A stretch of 64,000 nucleotides of DNA from Fictibacillus aquaticus (GCF_002245695.1 NZ_NOII01000003.1:434001-498000); one strand, 5' to 3'; numbered from the stretch's first letter, positions 8,282 to 19,013 are shown. Notes: generated by a model not told the origin, from the letters alone. Made by a program: numbers and translations.

Positions 8282-10198
8282 GTGAAGTTTTTAGTGTTCG
8301 CTGATACGAAAATCGACTCGCTCGTTCATATGCAGCTGATCGACTTGGCACGTGCGCTCTCGAAGGATGAGAAGATGGACGTGGAATTTTCGTTTCACTC
8401 CTACCTTGAGCGCGGCAATTCAGCGACTCATGTCAGCCAGTTCTGGAATCCATACCCGAAGGACATTCAGATTGAAGGCTGGAAATCCGACGTTTATCTG
8501 CGAAGCTACGGTGCATTCCGTTATACAGAGGATCAACTGGTTTGGGATACACTCCACAAGCTGTCAGATCATCCTCAAAAGGAATTCTTGAAGCAGATTT
8601 TCATGTTTTCAGAGGACTTCCGGCTTGAAAGGCGCTGTATCGCTGACAGGCCGGGAATGGCTGAGGCGTTCAAGGTCCGCAGAGCAGAGTTTCTTGTGCA
8701 TTACAGCCGGCAATATCGCCAGCATTTACAGGCGAAGCGTTGGCTTGACGCGCTTTTTTGCCATATCGTTCTCCTGGCTAACCGGCGTTTTACAGCAGTA
8801 CCGGACCCCGTAAAAGAGGTATATCAGCAGATGCGGCAGCCGCTTGCCGAGCTCAGCAGCTGCAGTTCAACGGCAGAGGTTGCAAGGATTATCCTCAGCA
8901 TGGCTTCCATTCTGAAAAATGCGGAACTGCCGCACAGCGATATGTCGACGGCTTATTTTTCGTTTGCTGACCCTGTAAAAGATGGTGAGCAAAATGGTGA
9001 AGAGTTTAAGAACCTTTTGCGTGAAAACGAGAAAAAATCGGGATCGAGCAAGCAAGTAGAAGATGACGACAAGGATCAGGAAGACGGGGAAAAGGAATCG
9101 TACTCTTCATGGCATGATGAAACGTCCGACCCGCAGGATTCCTTTTTGCAGATGGATCTCGATCAGGGCACAAGTACGGACCTGCTCGGTGAAGGAGCAA
9201 GGAAAGCGGAGACTGGTGATCAGGTGTTCGGAAACGTGCAAGCGAGCGCTCAGTCGGCGCAAGGGAACGACTTCTCCGAGCAAGACATCAACGCACAAAC
9301 AGACGGAGAAATCCCAGGATCAGGCGAAGTTGCTTACCCTTACGGCCACGTGAACCGCAGCGTGTCGGAGCATTGGAAGCATGCGGAGCAATCCGGACCT
9401 GATGAAGCGGCACAATACGAAGCGGTAAAAGCTGAAGTTACGCCGTTCGTTTCCAAGCTGAAGCAGAGCTTTTTAAAAACGATGGAGCATAAAAAGAACC
9501 AGCCGGCAGGCGATCTGCATTTTGGGCGGCTCGGAAAGAATCTGATCCGTGTGGTGACAGACAATAACCCGCGGCTGTTTTATAAAAAACAAGAGTCAGA
9601 GCAGGAGCTCGACACGACGTTCACCTTGCTTGTCGACTGTTCGGCGTCGATGTTCAATAAGATGGAGGAGACGCAAAAAGGGATTGTGCTTTTCCATGAA
9701 ACATTGAAGTCGCTGAAGATCCCGCACAGTGTCATCGGGTTTTGGGAGGACGCAGCAGATGCCTCGGCAGAAGACCAGCCGAACTATTTTCAGGAAGTGA
9801 TCTCGTACCGCAATTCGCTGTACCAGAGCGGAAGCAGTATTCTGCAGCTTGAGCCGCAGGAAGATAACCGCGACGGCTATGCGATTCGGCGGATGGGGGA
9901 GGAGCTGCTGAAGCGGAGCGAAAAGCAGAAGTTTCTGCTCGTTTTCTCAGACGGAGAGCCGGCAGCGTTTGATTATGAGACGCATGGTATACTTGATTCG
10001 CATGAGGCAGTCTTGAAAACGCGTAAACAGGGCATCGAAACACTCGGCATGTTCATCGCGAACGGCGAAGTAACTGATAAAGAGGAGCAGCTTATGCAGA
10101 ACATTTACGGTCCGCAGAGTGTTGTCGTTCCTGATGCCAGCCAGCTTACGGAATATTTAATGCCAGTTTTGCGAAAATTGCTGTTTAAGCTTATATAA
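8282..10198 (+). CDS. yojO: VWA-domain activator protein (YojO-like)
   Basis: A 638-residue protein partnered with the upstream MoxR ATPase. The acidic, low-complexity middle (about residues 235-370) resembles CobT/NorD. The C-terminal VWA domain carries the MIDAS motif DCSASMFNKM (D-x-S-x-S) and a later FSDGEPAAFD. GTG 8282 fits GGAGGT at 8269-8274; an in-frame TTG lies upstream. Codons near residues 172-176 (AVPDP) coincide with a REP arm. Confidence 0.88.
   Translation: MKFLVFADTKIDSLVHMQLIDLARALSKDEKMDVEFSFHSYLERGNSATHVSQFWNPYPKDIQIEGWKSDVYLRSYGAFRYTEDQLVWDTLHKLSDHPQKEFLKQIFMFSEDFRLERRCIADRPGMAEAFKVRRAEFLVHYSRQYRQHLQAKRWLDALFCHIVLLANRRFTAVPDPVKEVYQQMRQPLAELSSCSSTAEVARIILSMASILKNAELPHSDMSTAYFSFADPVKDGEQNGEEFKNLLRENEKKSGSSKQVEDDDKDQEDGEKESYSSWHDETSDPQDSFLQMDLDQGTSTDLLGEGARKAETGDQVFGNVQASAQSAQGNDFSEQDINAQTDGEIPGSGEVAYPYGHVNRSVSEHWKHAEQSGPDEAAQYEAVKAEVTPFVSKLKQSFLKTMEHKKNQPAGDLHFGRLGKNLIRVVTDNNPRLFYKKQESEQELDTTFTLLVDCSASMFNKMEETQKGIVLFHETLKSLKIPHSVIGFWEDAADASAEDQPNYFQEVISYRNSLYQSGSSILQLEPQEDNRDGYAIRRMGEELLKRSEKQKFLLVFSDGEPAAFDYETHGILDSHEAVLKTRKQGIETLGMFIANGEVTDKEEQLMQNIYGPQSVVVPDASQLTEYLMPVLRKLLFKLI
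8797..8809. repeat. REP arm inside the YojO-like gene (TCC type)
   Basis: AGTACCGGACCCC, a complete right arm in frame in the coding sequence, encoding VPDP. No partner arm is nearby. Confidence 0.85.
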
Positions 10199-10207
10199 AA
10201 AGTAATG

Positions 10208-10246
10208 GGGGTACGGTACCTTTTTCATGTAAAGGTACCGTACCCC
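10208..10246. repeat. Compact REP hairpin after the yojO-like gene
   Basis: Left arm GGGGTACGGTACC at 10208-10220 and right arm GGTACCGTACCCC at 10234-10246, with a 13-base loop. It begins ten bases after the stop codon. Confidence 0.95.
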
Positions 10247-10253
10247 CATTATG

Positions 10254-10421
10254 TTAACTATCGAGCATCTGAAACCAGCTGAATAGGGCGGCAAAGACGA
10301 GAAAGGTGCTTATGAGTGTAGCCAGCCAGTTTGGGAGGAGAAAGCGAATAATTGAAGTTAAAACAAGAATTACAGCCATCGCGCCAAACAAGATCCAGAT
10401 AGCTGTCATGTTAAAAGTCAT
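10254..10421 (-). CDS. Small membrane protein, two helices
   Basis: A 55-residue ORF. Minus-strand GGAGGA lies six bases before the ATG at 10421. Two hydrophobic segments (AIWILFGAMAVILVLTS and LATLISTFLVFAALF) flank a short RFLLPNW linker. No family recognised. The stop codon touches the compact REP hairpin. Confidence 0.75.
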   Translation of the reverse strand: MTFNMTAIWILFGAMAVILVLTSIIRFLLPNWLATLISTFLVFAALFSWFQMLDS

Positions 10422-10570
10422 GCGATTTCCTCCTTCACATTAAGTCATACGAATGAAATACCCTATTTTGCCAGCACACATTCCTTTAAAGTGCAGCCGG
10501 AAAATGCTCATTATCAGCATAGCGAACGAACTAAACTACTCAGCCGCTCTAGTACCGCAGCATCCCCAGC

Positions 10571-10602
10571 AAAAAAAGAGCTCGCCCGCCGGCAAGCTCT
10601 TT
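10571..10602 (-). terminator. Terminator of the GGDEF-EAL gene
   Basis: Minus-strand stem AGAGCTTGCC/GGCGAGCTCT followed by TTTTTTT, overlapping the end of the gene. Confidence 0.85.
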
Positions 10603-13033
10603 ACGTTTTCAAAACTTCTATTTGATTCTTAAACAGTTCATCCATTTCATGAGCCGATATTGGCTGGCTGAAGAAGTAGCCTTGCGCTTCGTTACAATGC
10701 CTTTGCTGCAGGAATTGAAGCTGTTCCCGCGTTTCTACGCCTTCCGCGATCACTTTTAAATCGAGGTTATGAGCCATGTGGATGATCGTTTCCACAAGGG
10801 AAGCATCCTTCGGGTCATTGTAAATATTGCTCGTAAAGCTGCGGTCGATTTTTAGCGTGTTGATCGGGAAGGTCTTCAAATAGCTTAACGAAGAATAGCC
10901 TGTCCCAAAGTCATCGATGGACAGATGAATACCCATGTCCTTTAGCTGCTGCATTTTTGTTACAGCATGCTTGGAATCCTGGATGATGCTTTCCGTCAGC
11001 TCCAGTTCAAGATACGCTGGATCAAGACCTGTGCTGCTTAAAATCCGCTGAATCATCTCGACTAGATCGCTCTGCTGAAACTGGCGCGAAGAGATGTTAA
11101 CAGACATGCGCAGCGGCGGCTGCCCTTCATCCTGCCACTTTTTATTCTGCAGACACGCTTCGTGAAGCACCCATTCGCCGATCTGTAAAATGAGGCCGGT
11201 TTCCTCTGCGATCGGAATGAACTCGGCAGGGGAGATCGTTCCCCATTCAGGATGATGCCAGCGGATGAGAGCCTCTACGCCGGAAAGAGAGCCGGTCGTG
11301 ACGTCGATCTGCGGCTGATATACCACACGAAACTCATTACGTTCCTGAGCTTTGCGAAGCCCGATTTCGAGCTTCATTTTTTTAGAAACGATCTCATTCA
11401 TTTCAGGAGTATAAAACTGGAAGCCGTTTTTTCCCTGCTCTTTAACCCGGTACATGGCCGTGTCGGCGTTTTTGATCAGTGTTTCGATATCCCGGCCGTC
11501 TGATGGATACATGGAAATACCGATGGATGGCGTCACAAACAGTTCCTGACCGCCGCACATCACAGACCGCTGAAAGTGCTCGATGAGTTTCTGCGCTTTT
11601 TTCGTGATTTCGTCGGACGTCGTATGAGGCAGCAGCACGATAAACTCATCTCCGCCCTGACGGCTGACCGTATCGTTTCTTCCTACGCAATCTTGAATCC
11701 GCTTAGAAATTTCGATCAACAGCTGATCGCCGACCGCATGCCCAAGTGTATCGTTGATGTATTTAAAACGGTCGAGATCGATAAACAGGATTCCGATATT
11801 CTGCTTATTTTCGTTCGCCTGCTCTAACGCCTGAGAGAGACGATCGCTCAGCAGCAGACGGTTTGGCAGCCCGGTCAGAGGGTCGCGGTAGACCATCTGG
11901 TTAATTTTCTGCTCATTCCGTTTTCTTTCCGTAATATCGCGGATAATGCTGCTGAAAAAGACTTGGTTATCTTCATTCCATGTGGCAAGAGAAAGCTCGA
12001 TCGGGAATTCGCTTCCATCCTTTTTCAGACCTTCGAGTTCAACCGTCTTTCCCATCACTTTAGGGATATTGGTTGAAAGATAACGCTCCATGCCCTTTTG
12101 ATGAGCTTCTCTAAACTTTTCAGGGATAATAATCTGCAGCTTGCTTCCTATTGCTTCTTTTTCTTCAAAACCGAATAAATGCTGTGCACCTTTGTTCCAT
12201 GAAAAGATGGTACCCGTGCTGTCTGATAAAATGATAGCGTCGTTGGCTGATTGTATGACAGAGCGGAACTTTCTTTCAGATTTCAGCCACTGGTACCGAA
12301 ACCGCTTATCGATGAGCATGCTGATGAACACTAAACCGAAAATGATGAATATGCCTGCGCTGATCGAGTATGCCAGAAACACCGTGTCAGTCGCTTCTCC
12401 TGAATGCATCGAATGCTGGTGAGGGGTGAAGCTGACTCCGGCCATCCCAGTATAATGCATTCCTGCAATAGCGAATCCCATAATGAGTGCGCTCGTTGCT
12501 TTTCGCCGCCTTAGTTTAGAGACATCGCTATTTTCACTCACATAAAAAAGCAAATACAAAGCAACGATGGAGGCGATGAACGCGATGATGACCGATAAAG
12601 TGAATAGCACCGGATCATAGTGAATAGAAGCTCCCATTTCCATCGCTTCCATGCCTGTATAATGCATGCATACGATTCCCGCAGCGATCAACGTGCCGCC
12701 GAGCAGGACAAGCTTTTTACTCATGACAGGCCTGCTGATGATTGAAAATGCCAGCCATGAAGAGATGACGGCAGGAAAAATCGAAACGATGACGAGCGTT
12801 GGATCATAGCTGACGTCAATTGACAGATGAAATGCGAGCATCGCGATAAAATGCATCGCCCAAATTCCGAGTCCAAGAGCAACGGCCCCTGTTATGAGCC
12901 AAATATGACGTCCGGAAGACTTGGTTTTCTTGATTTGGGCCGCCAGATCAAGCGCAGCATACGACGCGATGATGGCGATTACGACAGAGAGTGCCACAAG
13001 AGGCAGATTATATGTATGAGAAACATCCCCCAT
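10601..13033 (-). CDS. MHYT-PAS-GGDEF-EAL protein (YkoW-like)
   Basis: An 810-residue membrane protein for c-di-GMP turnover. The N-terminal MHYT sensor (residues 1 to about 250, seven helices) shows three motifs: AMHFIAM, CMHYTGM and GMHYTGM. A PAS domain follows (about 260-370), then a GGDEF domain with intact SRQGGDEF, and an EAL domain with EALIRWHHP and DDFGTGYSSL intact. The residues before GGDEF read GRNDTVSRQ, so the usual RxxD inhibitory site appears displaced. Both enzymatic activities are therefore possible. MHYT domains are proposed to sense diatomic gases through metal. Start ATG 13033, with AAGGAG upstream. Confidence 0.92.
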   Translation of the reverse strand: MGDVSHTYNLPLVALSVVIAIIASYAALDLAAQIKKTKSSGRHIWLITGAVALGLGIWAMHFIAMLAFHLSIDVSYDPTLVIVSIFPAVISSWLAFSIISRPVMSKKLVLLGGTLIAAGIVCMHYTGMEAMEMGASIHYDPVLFTLSVIIAFIASIVALYLLFYVSENSDVSKLRRRKATSALIMGFAIAGMHYTGMAGVSFTPHQHSMHSGEATDTVFLAYSISAGIFIIFGLVFISMLIDKRFRYQWLKSERKFRSVIQSANDAIILSDSTGTIFSWNKGAQHLFGFEEKEAIGSKLQIIIPEKFREAHQKGMERYLSTNIPKVMGKTVELEGLKKDGSEFPIELSLATWNEDNQVFFSSIIRDITERKRNEQKINQMVYRDPLTGLPNRLLLSDRLSQALEQANENKQNIGILFIDLDRFKYINDTLGHAVGDQLLIEISKRIQDCVGRNDTVSRQGGDEFIVLLPHTTSDEITKKAQKLIEHFQRSVMCGGQELFVTPSIGISMYPSDGRDIETLIKNADTAMYRVKEQGKNGFQFYTPEMNEIVSKKMKLEIGLRKAQERNEFRVVYQPQIDVTTGSLSGVEALIRWHHPEWGTISPAEFIPIAEETGLILQIGEWVLHEACLQNKKWQDEGQPPLRMSVNISSRQFQQSDLVEMIQRILSSTGLDPAYLELELTESIIQDSKHAVTKMQQLKDMGIHLSIDDFGTGYSSLSYLKTFPINTLKIDRSFTSNIYNDPKDASLVETIIHMAHNLDLKVIAEGVETREQLQFLQQRHCNEAQGYFFSQPISAHEMDELFKNQIEVLKT

Positions 13034-13106
13034 TAACAGTAAACTCCTTATAAAGAAATTAATTATTGGTATAGCGTATCTTCATTTTAAAGGAAAAAGA
13101 AAGAGG

Positions 13107-13141
13107 GTACCAATATCGCTGCGATCTGATACCCCTTTTTA
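13107..13141. terminator. Weak terminator-like hairpin after the amidase gene
   Basis: GGGTA(T)C.../...GTACCC stem with wobble pairs. On the minus strand it is followed by TCTTTCTTTTT, on the plus strand by TTTTTAT. It is not a REP arm, despite containing GGGTACC. Confidence 0.5.
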
Positions 13142-13145
13142 TATG

Positions 13146-14705
13146 TTATTTAAAATATTTCATAAGTCCAGCGGCGATACCTGCCGCTGCTTTTGACTGG
13201 AAATTAGACCCCCTGACGATCAACTCGTCATTCGCATTCGATAAAAATCCGAGCTCGACCAGGACAGCGGGCTGTTTGTTTGTGCGCAGGACCTGAAAGT
13301 CACCGACTCGAAGGCCTTTTGCTGCGAGCCCTGTTTTGCCGGCTGCTAAAGACGTGTCAATAGCGCTCGCGAGACCGTAATCCTTGCTGCCGTAATAAAA
13401 GGTGAGCAGACCGTTCGCGCTTTTGTCATACGCTGAGTTGTAGTGCAGGCTGACAAATGCGTCGGCAAAATGATAATGGCTGACACTCACGCGGTTCGAG
13501 AGCGAGATATACTGATCAGTGCTGCGTGTCATGATGACTGTAGCACCAGCATTCTCGAGCTGTGTCGCAAGCAGTCTGGCAGTCGTAAGTGCGAGAATTG
13601 ATTCTTTCGTGCCGTACGTACGTCCGACAGCTCCTGAATCATAGCCGCCGTGGCCCGGGTCAATCACGATCCGTTTGCCTTTAAGGCTGTTGTTCGTTAC
13701 AGGGGCAGGCGCTGTGCTGTTGTTTCCTTTTGAAACCGATGCAAGCCAGCCGGCGATCCAGGCGCTTTTACCGCTCTTCAGCTTGATTTGCACCCAGTCA
13801 TTCTGCTTTTTAATCACGTTAAAATTATCGCCCTGCTGTGCCGTGCCGACGACTATGTAGGATGTCGATGGGCCGCTTCGCAGGTTTACGTTGTTGTATA
13901 GAACAGTCAGCGTCTGTTGTGATGCGGACGGCGGCTGTGAGACAGGCGGAGTGCTTGGGGCCGGAGCCGTTCCGTTCGACTTTTGAACATAAGCGCCGCT
14001 GACCCAGCCTTTTAGCTTGCCGTACTGGACGTTCAGCCAGCCGCTGCTTTCCTTTAAAATAGTGACAGTCGTATTTTGTCCGAGCCCCCCGATGATTGTT
14101 CCATTCATAGAAGGCGACGTGCGCACGTTCAAATATGACGCAGTAACCTTGCCTGATGCTTGATTTTTTCCAGGTGAAGCGGGCGTAGGTGTAGCAGCTT
14201 TTTGTTCTGCAATGATATAAGCTGAAGATGCCCAGCCGGACAGGCTTCCGGATGTGATCTTAGCCCATCCGCTTTTTTCTACAAGAATCGTGACCGTGCT
14301 GCCGTTCTTAAGCGAACCGACAATGCTTGCGGTCGTGCTCGGACCGCTGCGGACGTTCAATGAACTGGCAGTAATGGTGCCGGTTTTGGCGGCGGATGTC
14401 TTTGGCTTCGGATGTGAGTGGCTTTTTTTCTTTAAAAAAGAAGAGCTCGCCCAGCCTTTAATGTTTTTATAGTTGATTTGTGCCCAGCCGTTTTTTTCAG
14501 CAAGAACAGTGACGGTTGCACCTTGCTTAACAGAGCCAACCCACTCGCTCGTAGTACCAGGAGCCTTTCTTACGTTCAGGCTCGTTGCCGTGACAGATGC
14601 CTCTGACGATGTGTGCCCATAAGTGCTGATGGCGGGAATGCATAAAAAAATAACCAAAAACAACGACAACAACCTTTGAAGCTGATTACGATTCAGATTA
14701 CCCAC
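13146..14705 (-). CDS. Secreted N-acetylmuramoyl-L-alanine amidase with four SH3b repeats
   Basis: A 519-residue cell-wall hydrolase: signal peptide, four bacterial SH3 repeats each starting with a Val-Thr-Ala-x-x-Leu-Asn-Val-Arg-like motif (TATSLNVRKAPG, TASSLNVRSGPS, TASYLNVRTSPS, YNNVNLRSGPS), and a C-terminal Amidase_3 domain. Zinc ligands are visible in DPGHGG, the Glu of GTKES and the His of SLHYNS, with the catalytic Glu in VLVELGFLSN. The annotated GTG at 14705 is close to its GGGAGA, so the true start may be a few codons on. Confidence 0.92.
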   Translation of the reverse strand: MGNLNRNQLQRLLSLFLVIFLCIPAISTYGHTSSEASVTATSLNVRKAPGTTSEWVGSVKQGATVTVLAEKNGWAQINYKNIKGWASSSFLKKKSHSHPKPKTSAAKTGTITASSLNVRSGPSTTASIVGSLKNGSTVTILVEKSGWAKITSGSLSGWASSAYIIAEQKAATPTPASPGKNQASGKVTASYLNVRTSPSMNGTIIGGLGQNTTVTILKESSGWLNVQYGKLKGWVSGAYVQKSNGTAPAPSTPPVSQPPSASQQTLTVLYNNVNLRSGPSTSYIVVGTAQQGDNFNVIKKQNDWVQIKLKSGKSAWIAGWLASVSKGNNSTAPAPVTNNSLKGKRIVIDPGHGGYDSGAVGRTYGTKESILALTTARLLATQLENAGATVIMTRSTDQYISLSNRVSVSHYHFADAFVSLHYNSAYDKSANGLLTFYYGSKDYGLASAIDTSLAAGKTGLAAKGLRVGDFQVLRTNKQPAVLVELGFLSNANDELIVRGSNFQSKAAAGIAAGLMKYFK

Positions 14706-14857
14706 TCTCCCTTTGCAGATGACAATAATAGTAAATTAGTTATCGGCAAAATTCGCCATAGTTTTAGCTTTTTCCTGCTTTTTTCCTATAGGTTTGCTGA
14801 AAAAGATTGACGCAGATTTGGTGGGCAAAAATGAGGTGGGAAATTGGGTGAATAATG

Positions 14858-14924
14858 GGGGTCCGGTACGCCATCACAAAAACCGTGATGGCGTACCGGA
14901 TTTTTCACTGAGGTACCGGACCCC
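14858..14924. repeat. REP element (TCC type) with embedded terminator
   Basis: Left arm GGGGTCCGGTACG at 14858-14870 and outer right arm GGTACCGGACCCC at 14912-14924. Between them a second copy of the right half (GTACCGGA at 14893) pairs perfectly with the left arm. Confidence 0.92.
14861..14906 (+). terminator. Strong hairpin with T-tract inside the REP element
   Basis: A perfect 16-bp stem (TCCGGTACGCCATCAC and its complement) with a short A-rich loop, followed by TTTTT. It is oriented for plus-strand transcription, although no plus gene ends here. Confidence 0.6.
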
Positions 14925-14949
14925 CAAATTAAAGCGTGCCCTCAAGAGA

Positions 14950-16921
<1,972 letters not shown>

Positions 16922-16944
16922 TCATGATTCGGAATTATGCCAAA

Positions 16945-16981
16945 TAAAAAGCCGGACTCTGAAAACATCAGAGAACCCGGC
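16945..16981 (-). terminator. Riboswitch-controlled terminator before thiC
   Basis: Minus-strand stem GCCGGGTTCTCTGA/TTCAGAGTCCGGC followed by TTTTTATTTG, between the TPP aptamer and thiC. It is the likely expression platform. Confidence 0.88.
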
Positions 16982-17044
16982 GGGAATGTGCGATGAGCTG
17001 CATATGTAGAAAGAAGCTGATGAAATATATCGAGCTTCGGCTGC

Positions 17045-17143
17045 GCCCTGCTTCCCTCCGCTGGCATAATCCAGATCAGGTTCAAAGGGTCAAAGAACTT
17101 CAGAGCGTTCTAATCTCAGCCTGGCTCACAGGCTCCCCTAGCA
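17045..17143 (-). promoter_or_regulatory. TPP riboswitch (THI element)
   Basis: The minus strand contains the conserved pieces AGGGGAGCC, GGCTGAGA, ACCCTTTGAACCTGATCTGG and ATGCCAGCGGAGGGAAG in the correct order. It controls thiC through the terminator at 16945-16981. Confidence 0.97.
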
Positions 17144-17214
17144 GAAATGCTATGAAATTATGTCTATCATACAGAAGCAAGAGCGCATGTGCAACTAAAA
17201 GGCCAGAGGGGCTC

Positions 17215-17280
17215 GGGGTACGGTACCTTTTAGGAGAAGCAGCGTCATAGAGGCTTTTTCATCAAAAGGTACCGTACCCC
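17215..17280. repeat. REP-like inverted repeat, 66-68-nt class
   Basis: Left arm GGGGTACGGTACC at 17215-17227 and right arm GGTACCGTACCCC at 17268-17280. TTTT/AAAA extend both arms inward. It lies between the divergent TPP and cobalamin leaders. Confidence 0.95.
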
Positions 17281-17324
17281 CATCAGAAAATGCTACACTA
17301 ATACCGAAACTAAATAATAATCAA

Positions 17325-17500
17325 CACTTCATGGTGCTCTTGTTTCACAAAGTAAGAGCTTAATAGGGAAGTTCGGTACATTCCGACGCGGTCCCGCCAC
17401 TGTAAGAAGGAGCTTTCTCCCAATAGCCACTGTTCTGCTCATAAGCAGAATGGGAAGGGGGAGAACGCGATGATCTTAGCCAGGAAACCTGCCATGAAGA
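17325..17500 (+). promoter_or_regulatory. Cobalamin (AdoCbl) riboswitch
   Basis: Conserved pieces in order: TTAATAGGGAAG near 17360, GGTCCCGCCACTGTAA at 17390-17405 and the B12-box-like AGCCAGGAAACCTGCC at 17478-17493. A terminator hairpin follows, then the thioesterase gene, an unusual target. Confidence 0.93.
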
Positions 17501-17569
17501 AGAACACTAGCAACCTACGGAAGATAGGGAGGTGTGGCGCAACGTTATTCATCTATAACGCTTATTTGT

Positions 17570-17612
17570 GCACCTGTTCTGTTTTTCATCCAGAACAGGT
17601 GCTTTTTATTTT
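17570..17612 (+). terminator. Terminator downstream of the cobalamin aptamer
   Basis: Twelve-bp stem GCACCTGTTCTG/CAGAACAGGTGC with loop TTTTTCATC, then TTTTTATTTTATT. It is probably the expression platform. Confidence 0.9.
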
Positions 17613-17635
17613 ATTAGAAAAGGAGTCTATTAAAC

Positions 17636-18127
17636 ATGACAATCCCAAGTAACAGTGTTTCTTCAAATCAATCATTTACCATTCAGACTCGGCTCGTCAT
17701 TCCTCCGGATACCAATCACATCAATACCATCTTTGGCGGACAGGTGCTTTCGTTTATTGACGAGATCGCTGCCATTACCGCTATGCGCCACAGCAACTCT
17801 GTCGTCGTAACGGCCTCGATTGACTCGGTCAATTTTGTCGGGTCAGCTAAAGTCGGCGATATCCTGATCCTGCAGGCGTTCGTCGCCTCGACAGGCCGTA
17901 CGTCGATGGAGGTGTACGTGGAGGTTTTTTCTGAAAACCTGCTGAAAAAAGAGAAAAAGCTGACCACAACATCATTTCTGACGATGGTTGCAGTCAACGA
18001 AGACGGCAAGCCATGTGTGGTGCCGGGTGTGATTCCAGAAACAGAGCAGCAAAAGCTGCTGTATGAGACAGCGGCTGTCAGACGCGAACAGCGCAAAATG
18101 CAGCGCGAGAACGGGGGAATGCGGTGA
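17636..18127 (+). CDS. Acyl-CoA thioesterase, hot-dog fold (YkhA-like)
   Basis: A 163-residue single hot-dog domain protein of the BACH/YciA acyl-CoA hydrolase family. The signature NTIFGGQVLSFIDEIAAITA (about residues 30-49) carries the conserved Gly-Gly and Asp, and VTASIDSVNFVGSAKVGD forms the next block. It hydrolyses acyl-CoA to free acid and CoA. AAAAGGAG lies 11 bases before ATG 17636. The only gene behind the cobalamin riboswitch is this one. Confidence 0.9.
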   Translation: MTIPSNSVSSNQSFTIQTRLVIPPDTNHINTIFGGQVLSFIDEIAAITAMRHSNSVVVTASIDSVNFVGSAKVGDILILQAFVASTGRTSMEVYVEVFSENLLKKEKKLTTTSFLTMVAVNEDGKPCVVPGVIPETEQQKLLYETAAVRREQRKMQRENGGMR

Positions 18128-18204
18128 ATGGTCCGAATAGTACGGTGTAGTTAAATTGACATTAATTGGTTCTGGCTAAATAATAAAGGTGCAGAAAACT
18201 AGTT

Positions 18205-18248
18205 GGGGTACGGTACTTTGGGTACCGTACCCCAAAGTACCGTACCCC
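18205..18248. repeat. Three REP arms in tandem
   Basis: Left arm 18205-18217, right arm GGTACCGTACCCC 18221-18233 and a second right arm AGTACCGTACCCC 18236-18248, with TTTG and AA joints. Either right arm can pair with the left, giving alternative hairpins. The ribosome binding site of the next gene follows six bases later. Confidence 0.93.
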
Positions 18249-18269
18249 CAACACAAGGAGGACTTGAAG

Positions 18270-18641
18270 ATGAAAATCGAGATTAAGAGATTTGATCATG
18301 TGCAGCTGTGCATCCCGGCTGGGGCTGAGGATGAGGCGCGAGCTTTTTACAGCGGCATTTTAGGGTTTCCTGAGAAAGAGAAACCAGAGTCATTAAAGGG
18401 AAACGGCGGGGCTTGGTTTCAGGCAGGTGATATTGAGCTTCATGTCGGCGTTGAGAACCGTGACAGCTATAACAGCAAGAGCCATCCAGCGTTTGAAGTG
18501 GCTGATGTTGAGGCGGTGCGTAGCTACTTAGAGGAAAACGGTGTTGAGACATTTAACGAGAAACCGATCCCGAACGTGTCCCGGTTCAGCTTCCGTGATC
18601 CGTTTAACAACCGTATTGAATTTTTGTCTAAATCCTTATAA
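18270..18641 (+). CDS. VOC-family glyoxalase/bleomycin-resistance-like protein
   Basis: A 123-residue single VOC domain protein. Metal-ligand positions are suggested by FDHVQLCIP (His), IELHVGVE (His) and the C-terminal DPFNNRIEFLSK (Glu). ATG 18270 is preceded by AAGGAGG. Substrate unknown. Confidence 0.88.
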   Translation: MKIEIKRFDHVQLCIPAGAEDEARAFYSGILGFPEKEKPESLKGNGGAWFQAGDIELHVGVENRDSYNSKSHPAFEVADVEAVRSYLEENGVETFNEKPIPNVSRFSFRDPFNNRIEFLSKSL

Positions 18642-18647
18642 ATACAC

Positions 18648-18690
18648 AAAACCCTGAACTCAGCCGGTTTCATGGCGGTTCAGGGTTTTT
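18648..18690. terminator. Terminator between convergent genes
   Basis: AAAACCCTGAAC...GTTCAGGGTTTTTT stem with an inner GCC/GGC, T-rich on both strands. Confidence 0.85.
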
Positions 18691-18691
18691 T

Positions 18692-19009
18692 CTAAAAGTT
18701 ATCCAGCCACTTTACAGCTTTATCATACTTTTCTTCGTCTTTATTCATCAAAAAAGTGACAGCCACAGTCAGCAGGATAAGAAGAACACTGTAAATCACA
18801 CCTCCCATAGAAAAAGCTTGAAGGAGGTGGAAGCTGTGGTCAGGGATGAGCAAGAGAATGCTTGCCGAGACGATGAACACCGCCACCGCGAGCACCAATT
18901 TTTTCAGCAGCACAGAGTGATGTTTCATGTTCTTTTCCCTGATCTTTCCTATGACAAATAAATAAATGAAGATTAATAACCCATCCAAAATAGACAAAAT
19001 AATGTCCAT
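18692..19009 (-). CDS. Small membrane protein, three helices
   Basis: A 105-residue protein with three hydrophobic segments (ILSILDGLLIFIYLFVIG, LVLAVAVFIVSASILLL, MGGVIYSVLLILLTVAVTFL) and a charged C-terminus KDEEKYDKAVKWLDNF. The start at ATG 19009 is inferred from its position just after the upstream stop; the ribosome binding site is poor. No family recognised. Confidence 0.6.
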   Translation of the reverse strand: MDIILSILDGLLIFIYLFVIGKIREKNMKHHSVLLKKLVLAVAVFIVSASILLLIPDHSFHLLQAFSMGGVIYSVLLILLTVAVTFLMNKDEEKYDKAVKWLDNF

Positions 19010-19013
19010 TTGC

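Noticed and set aside
13107-13141. Hairpin containing GGGTACC as a REP element
   Set aside because: Only seven bases match an arm and the partner side differs; it fits an ordinary terminator better.
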